NCBI RefSeq assembly: GCF_005869225.1
Contig: NZ_SWFP01000001.1
Span: 62,001 to 126,000 of the forward strand
From: Dyadobacter bucti
GTDB lineage: Bacteria; Bacteroidota; Bacteroidia; Cytophagales; Spirosomataceae
Reading direction: 5' to 3'
DNA: 64,000 nucleotides
A program made the translations under genes and the position numbers. The notes beneath the pieces were generated by a model. That model was given only the letters and a program-made list of their open reading frames with translations, was not told the origin of the DNA and searched no databases. Positions within the stretch are counted from its first letter, which is position 1, and the number at the start of each line of letters is the position of its first letter. Positions 63,456-64,000 of the stretch are shown piece after piece.

Positions 63456-64000
63456 TCACATTCCCAGGTAACTCAGAAATTCCTTCCTGGTCACCTCATT
63501 CTCAAATTTTCCGCCATAATAAGCTGTAACCGTAGAGCTTCCTGAATCGCGGATACCTCGGGACTGTACACACATGTGCTGGGCGTCGATTACGACAGCT
63601 ATGTCTTCTGTCTGCAAAGCTTCTTTTAACTCATTGGCAATCTGCACCGTAAGCCTTTCCTGAACTTGCGGGCGTTTCGAGTAGTATTCTACAATGCGGT
63701 TCAGTTTCGACAAACCTATCACTTTGCCGCTGGATATATACGCAACATGCGCCTTGCCATAAATGGGCACAAAATGATGTTCGCAGTTTGAAAAAACAGT
63801 GATATCCTTTTCAACAAGCATCTGATCATACTTGTATTTATTGTCAAACAATGCGATCGCCGGCTTGTTTTTGGGATCCAGTCCACTGAAAACTTCTTTG
63901 ATATACATTTTAGCCACACGTTTCGGCGTACCTTTCAGGCTATCGTCTGTCAGGTCCAGACCCATGATCTCCATAATATGGCGAAAATGTTTCTCGATCA
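63456..64000 (-). CDS. folE: GTP cyclohydrolase I, partial (5' end outside the window)
   Basis: The visible 181 codons are the C-terminal part of FolE. The zinc-binding and active-site residues are in FSNCEHHFVPIYGKAHVAYI (Cys and His) and DAQHMCVQSRGIRDSGSST (His and Cys), and the SKLNRIVEYYSKRPQVQERL stretch is conserved. The frame is open to the edge, with IEKHFRHIMEIMGLDL before the internal Met, so the real start is upstream of the window; usual length is about 200-220 residues. It makes dihydroneopterin triphosphate from GTP for folate or pterin synthesis. Confidence 0.95.
   Translation of the reverse strand, partial: IEKHFRHIMEIMGLDLTDDSLKGTPKRVAKMYIKEVFSGLDPKNKPAIALFDNKYKYDQMLVEKDITVFSNCEHHFVPIYGKAHVAYISSGKVIGLSKLNRIVEYYSKRPQVQERLTVQIANELKEALQTEDIAVVIDAQHMCVQSRGIRDSGSSTVTAYYGGKFENEVTRKEFLSYLGM

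Noticed and set aside
63456..63974. FolE starting at the Met encoded at 63974
   Set aside because: Conserved FolE sequence continues in frame to the window edge, so the gene is truncated by the window rather than starting there.
1..64000. CRISPR arrays, prophage or insertion sequences
   Set aside because: No regularly spaced repeats, transposase, integrase or phage structural gene was seen on either strand.

Overview
The window reads as chromosomal DNA of a Bacteroidota bacterium. The signs are two SusC/SusD outer-membrane uptake pairs, three large secreted proteins with a type IX secretion (T9SS) C-terminal signal, Tat-exported sugar oxidoreductase and isomerase homologues, and promoters with the Bacteroidota pattern (TTTG about 19 bases before TAnnTTTG). 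Protein flavour and gene content look most like the Cytophagales/Spirosomaceae (Dyadobacter-like), but that placement is inferred by eye. No phage, insertion sequence, CRISPR array or rRNA operon was seen. One tRNA gene (Leu, GAG) is present.

Region 1 (1-13528) is one long forward transcription unit: susC, susD, a Tat-exported Gfo/Idh/MocA protein, a class-III aminotransferase, a galactonate-dehydratase-type enolase, an SDR dehydrogenase, a neutral-ceramidase-like hydrolase, a sodium:solute symporter and an SMP-30-type lactonase. Spacing is tight and two junctions are ATGA overlaps. It has the logic of an oxidative (dehydrogenase, lactonase, dehydratase) route for a sugar-like substrate, yet has no canonical glycoside hydrolase, kinase or aldolase. 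Two GTATAC sites lie just before it.

Region 2 (13529-24664) is a mixed accessory stretch: a GNAT-like/HigA-like toxin-antitoxin-type pair behind a perfect inverted repeat; a stand-alone N-terminal half of a large RluA-type protein; an SRPBCC-SnoaL fusion; a small lipoprotein; a class-C serine hydrolase fused to a broken thioredoxin tail; a bestrophin; a TPR sensor kinase; and a beta-helix/PDZ protein.

Region 3 (24822-31039) holds a MacB/FtsX-type permease, then two paralogous membrane proteins flanking an SH3-like/DUF900-like alpha/beta hydrolase. This trio is the best candidate here for an uncharacterised system.

Region 4 (31149-38786) has a reverse-strand susC-susD-phosphodiesterase unit, divergent from a TetR regulator and an SMR efflux pump, with two palindromic operators between them.

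Region 5 (38888-54074) is dominated by three giant T9SS cargo proteins with Kelch, malectin, DNRLRE and L-domain-like repeats. Among them lie an SDR/AraC pair, an exported M81 peptidase, a WG-repeat protein, a YcxB-like protein and tRNA-Leu.

Region 6 (54649-64000) is more housekeeping: a deoxynucleoside kinase, trhO, a GNAT, surE with a GH3-family protein, LysE, NUDIX, a CDF transporter, a Tat-exported TIM-barrel isomerase and folE, which runs off the right edge. A nested inverted repeat separates the last two.
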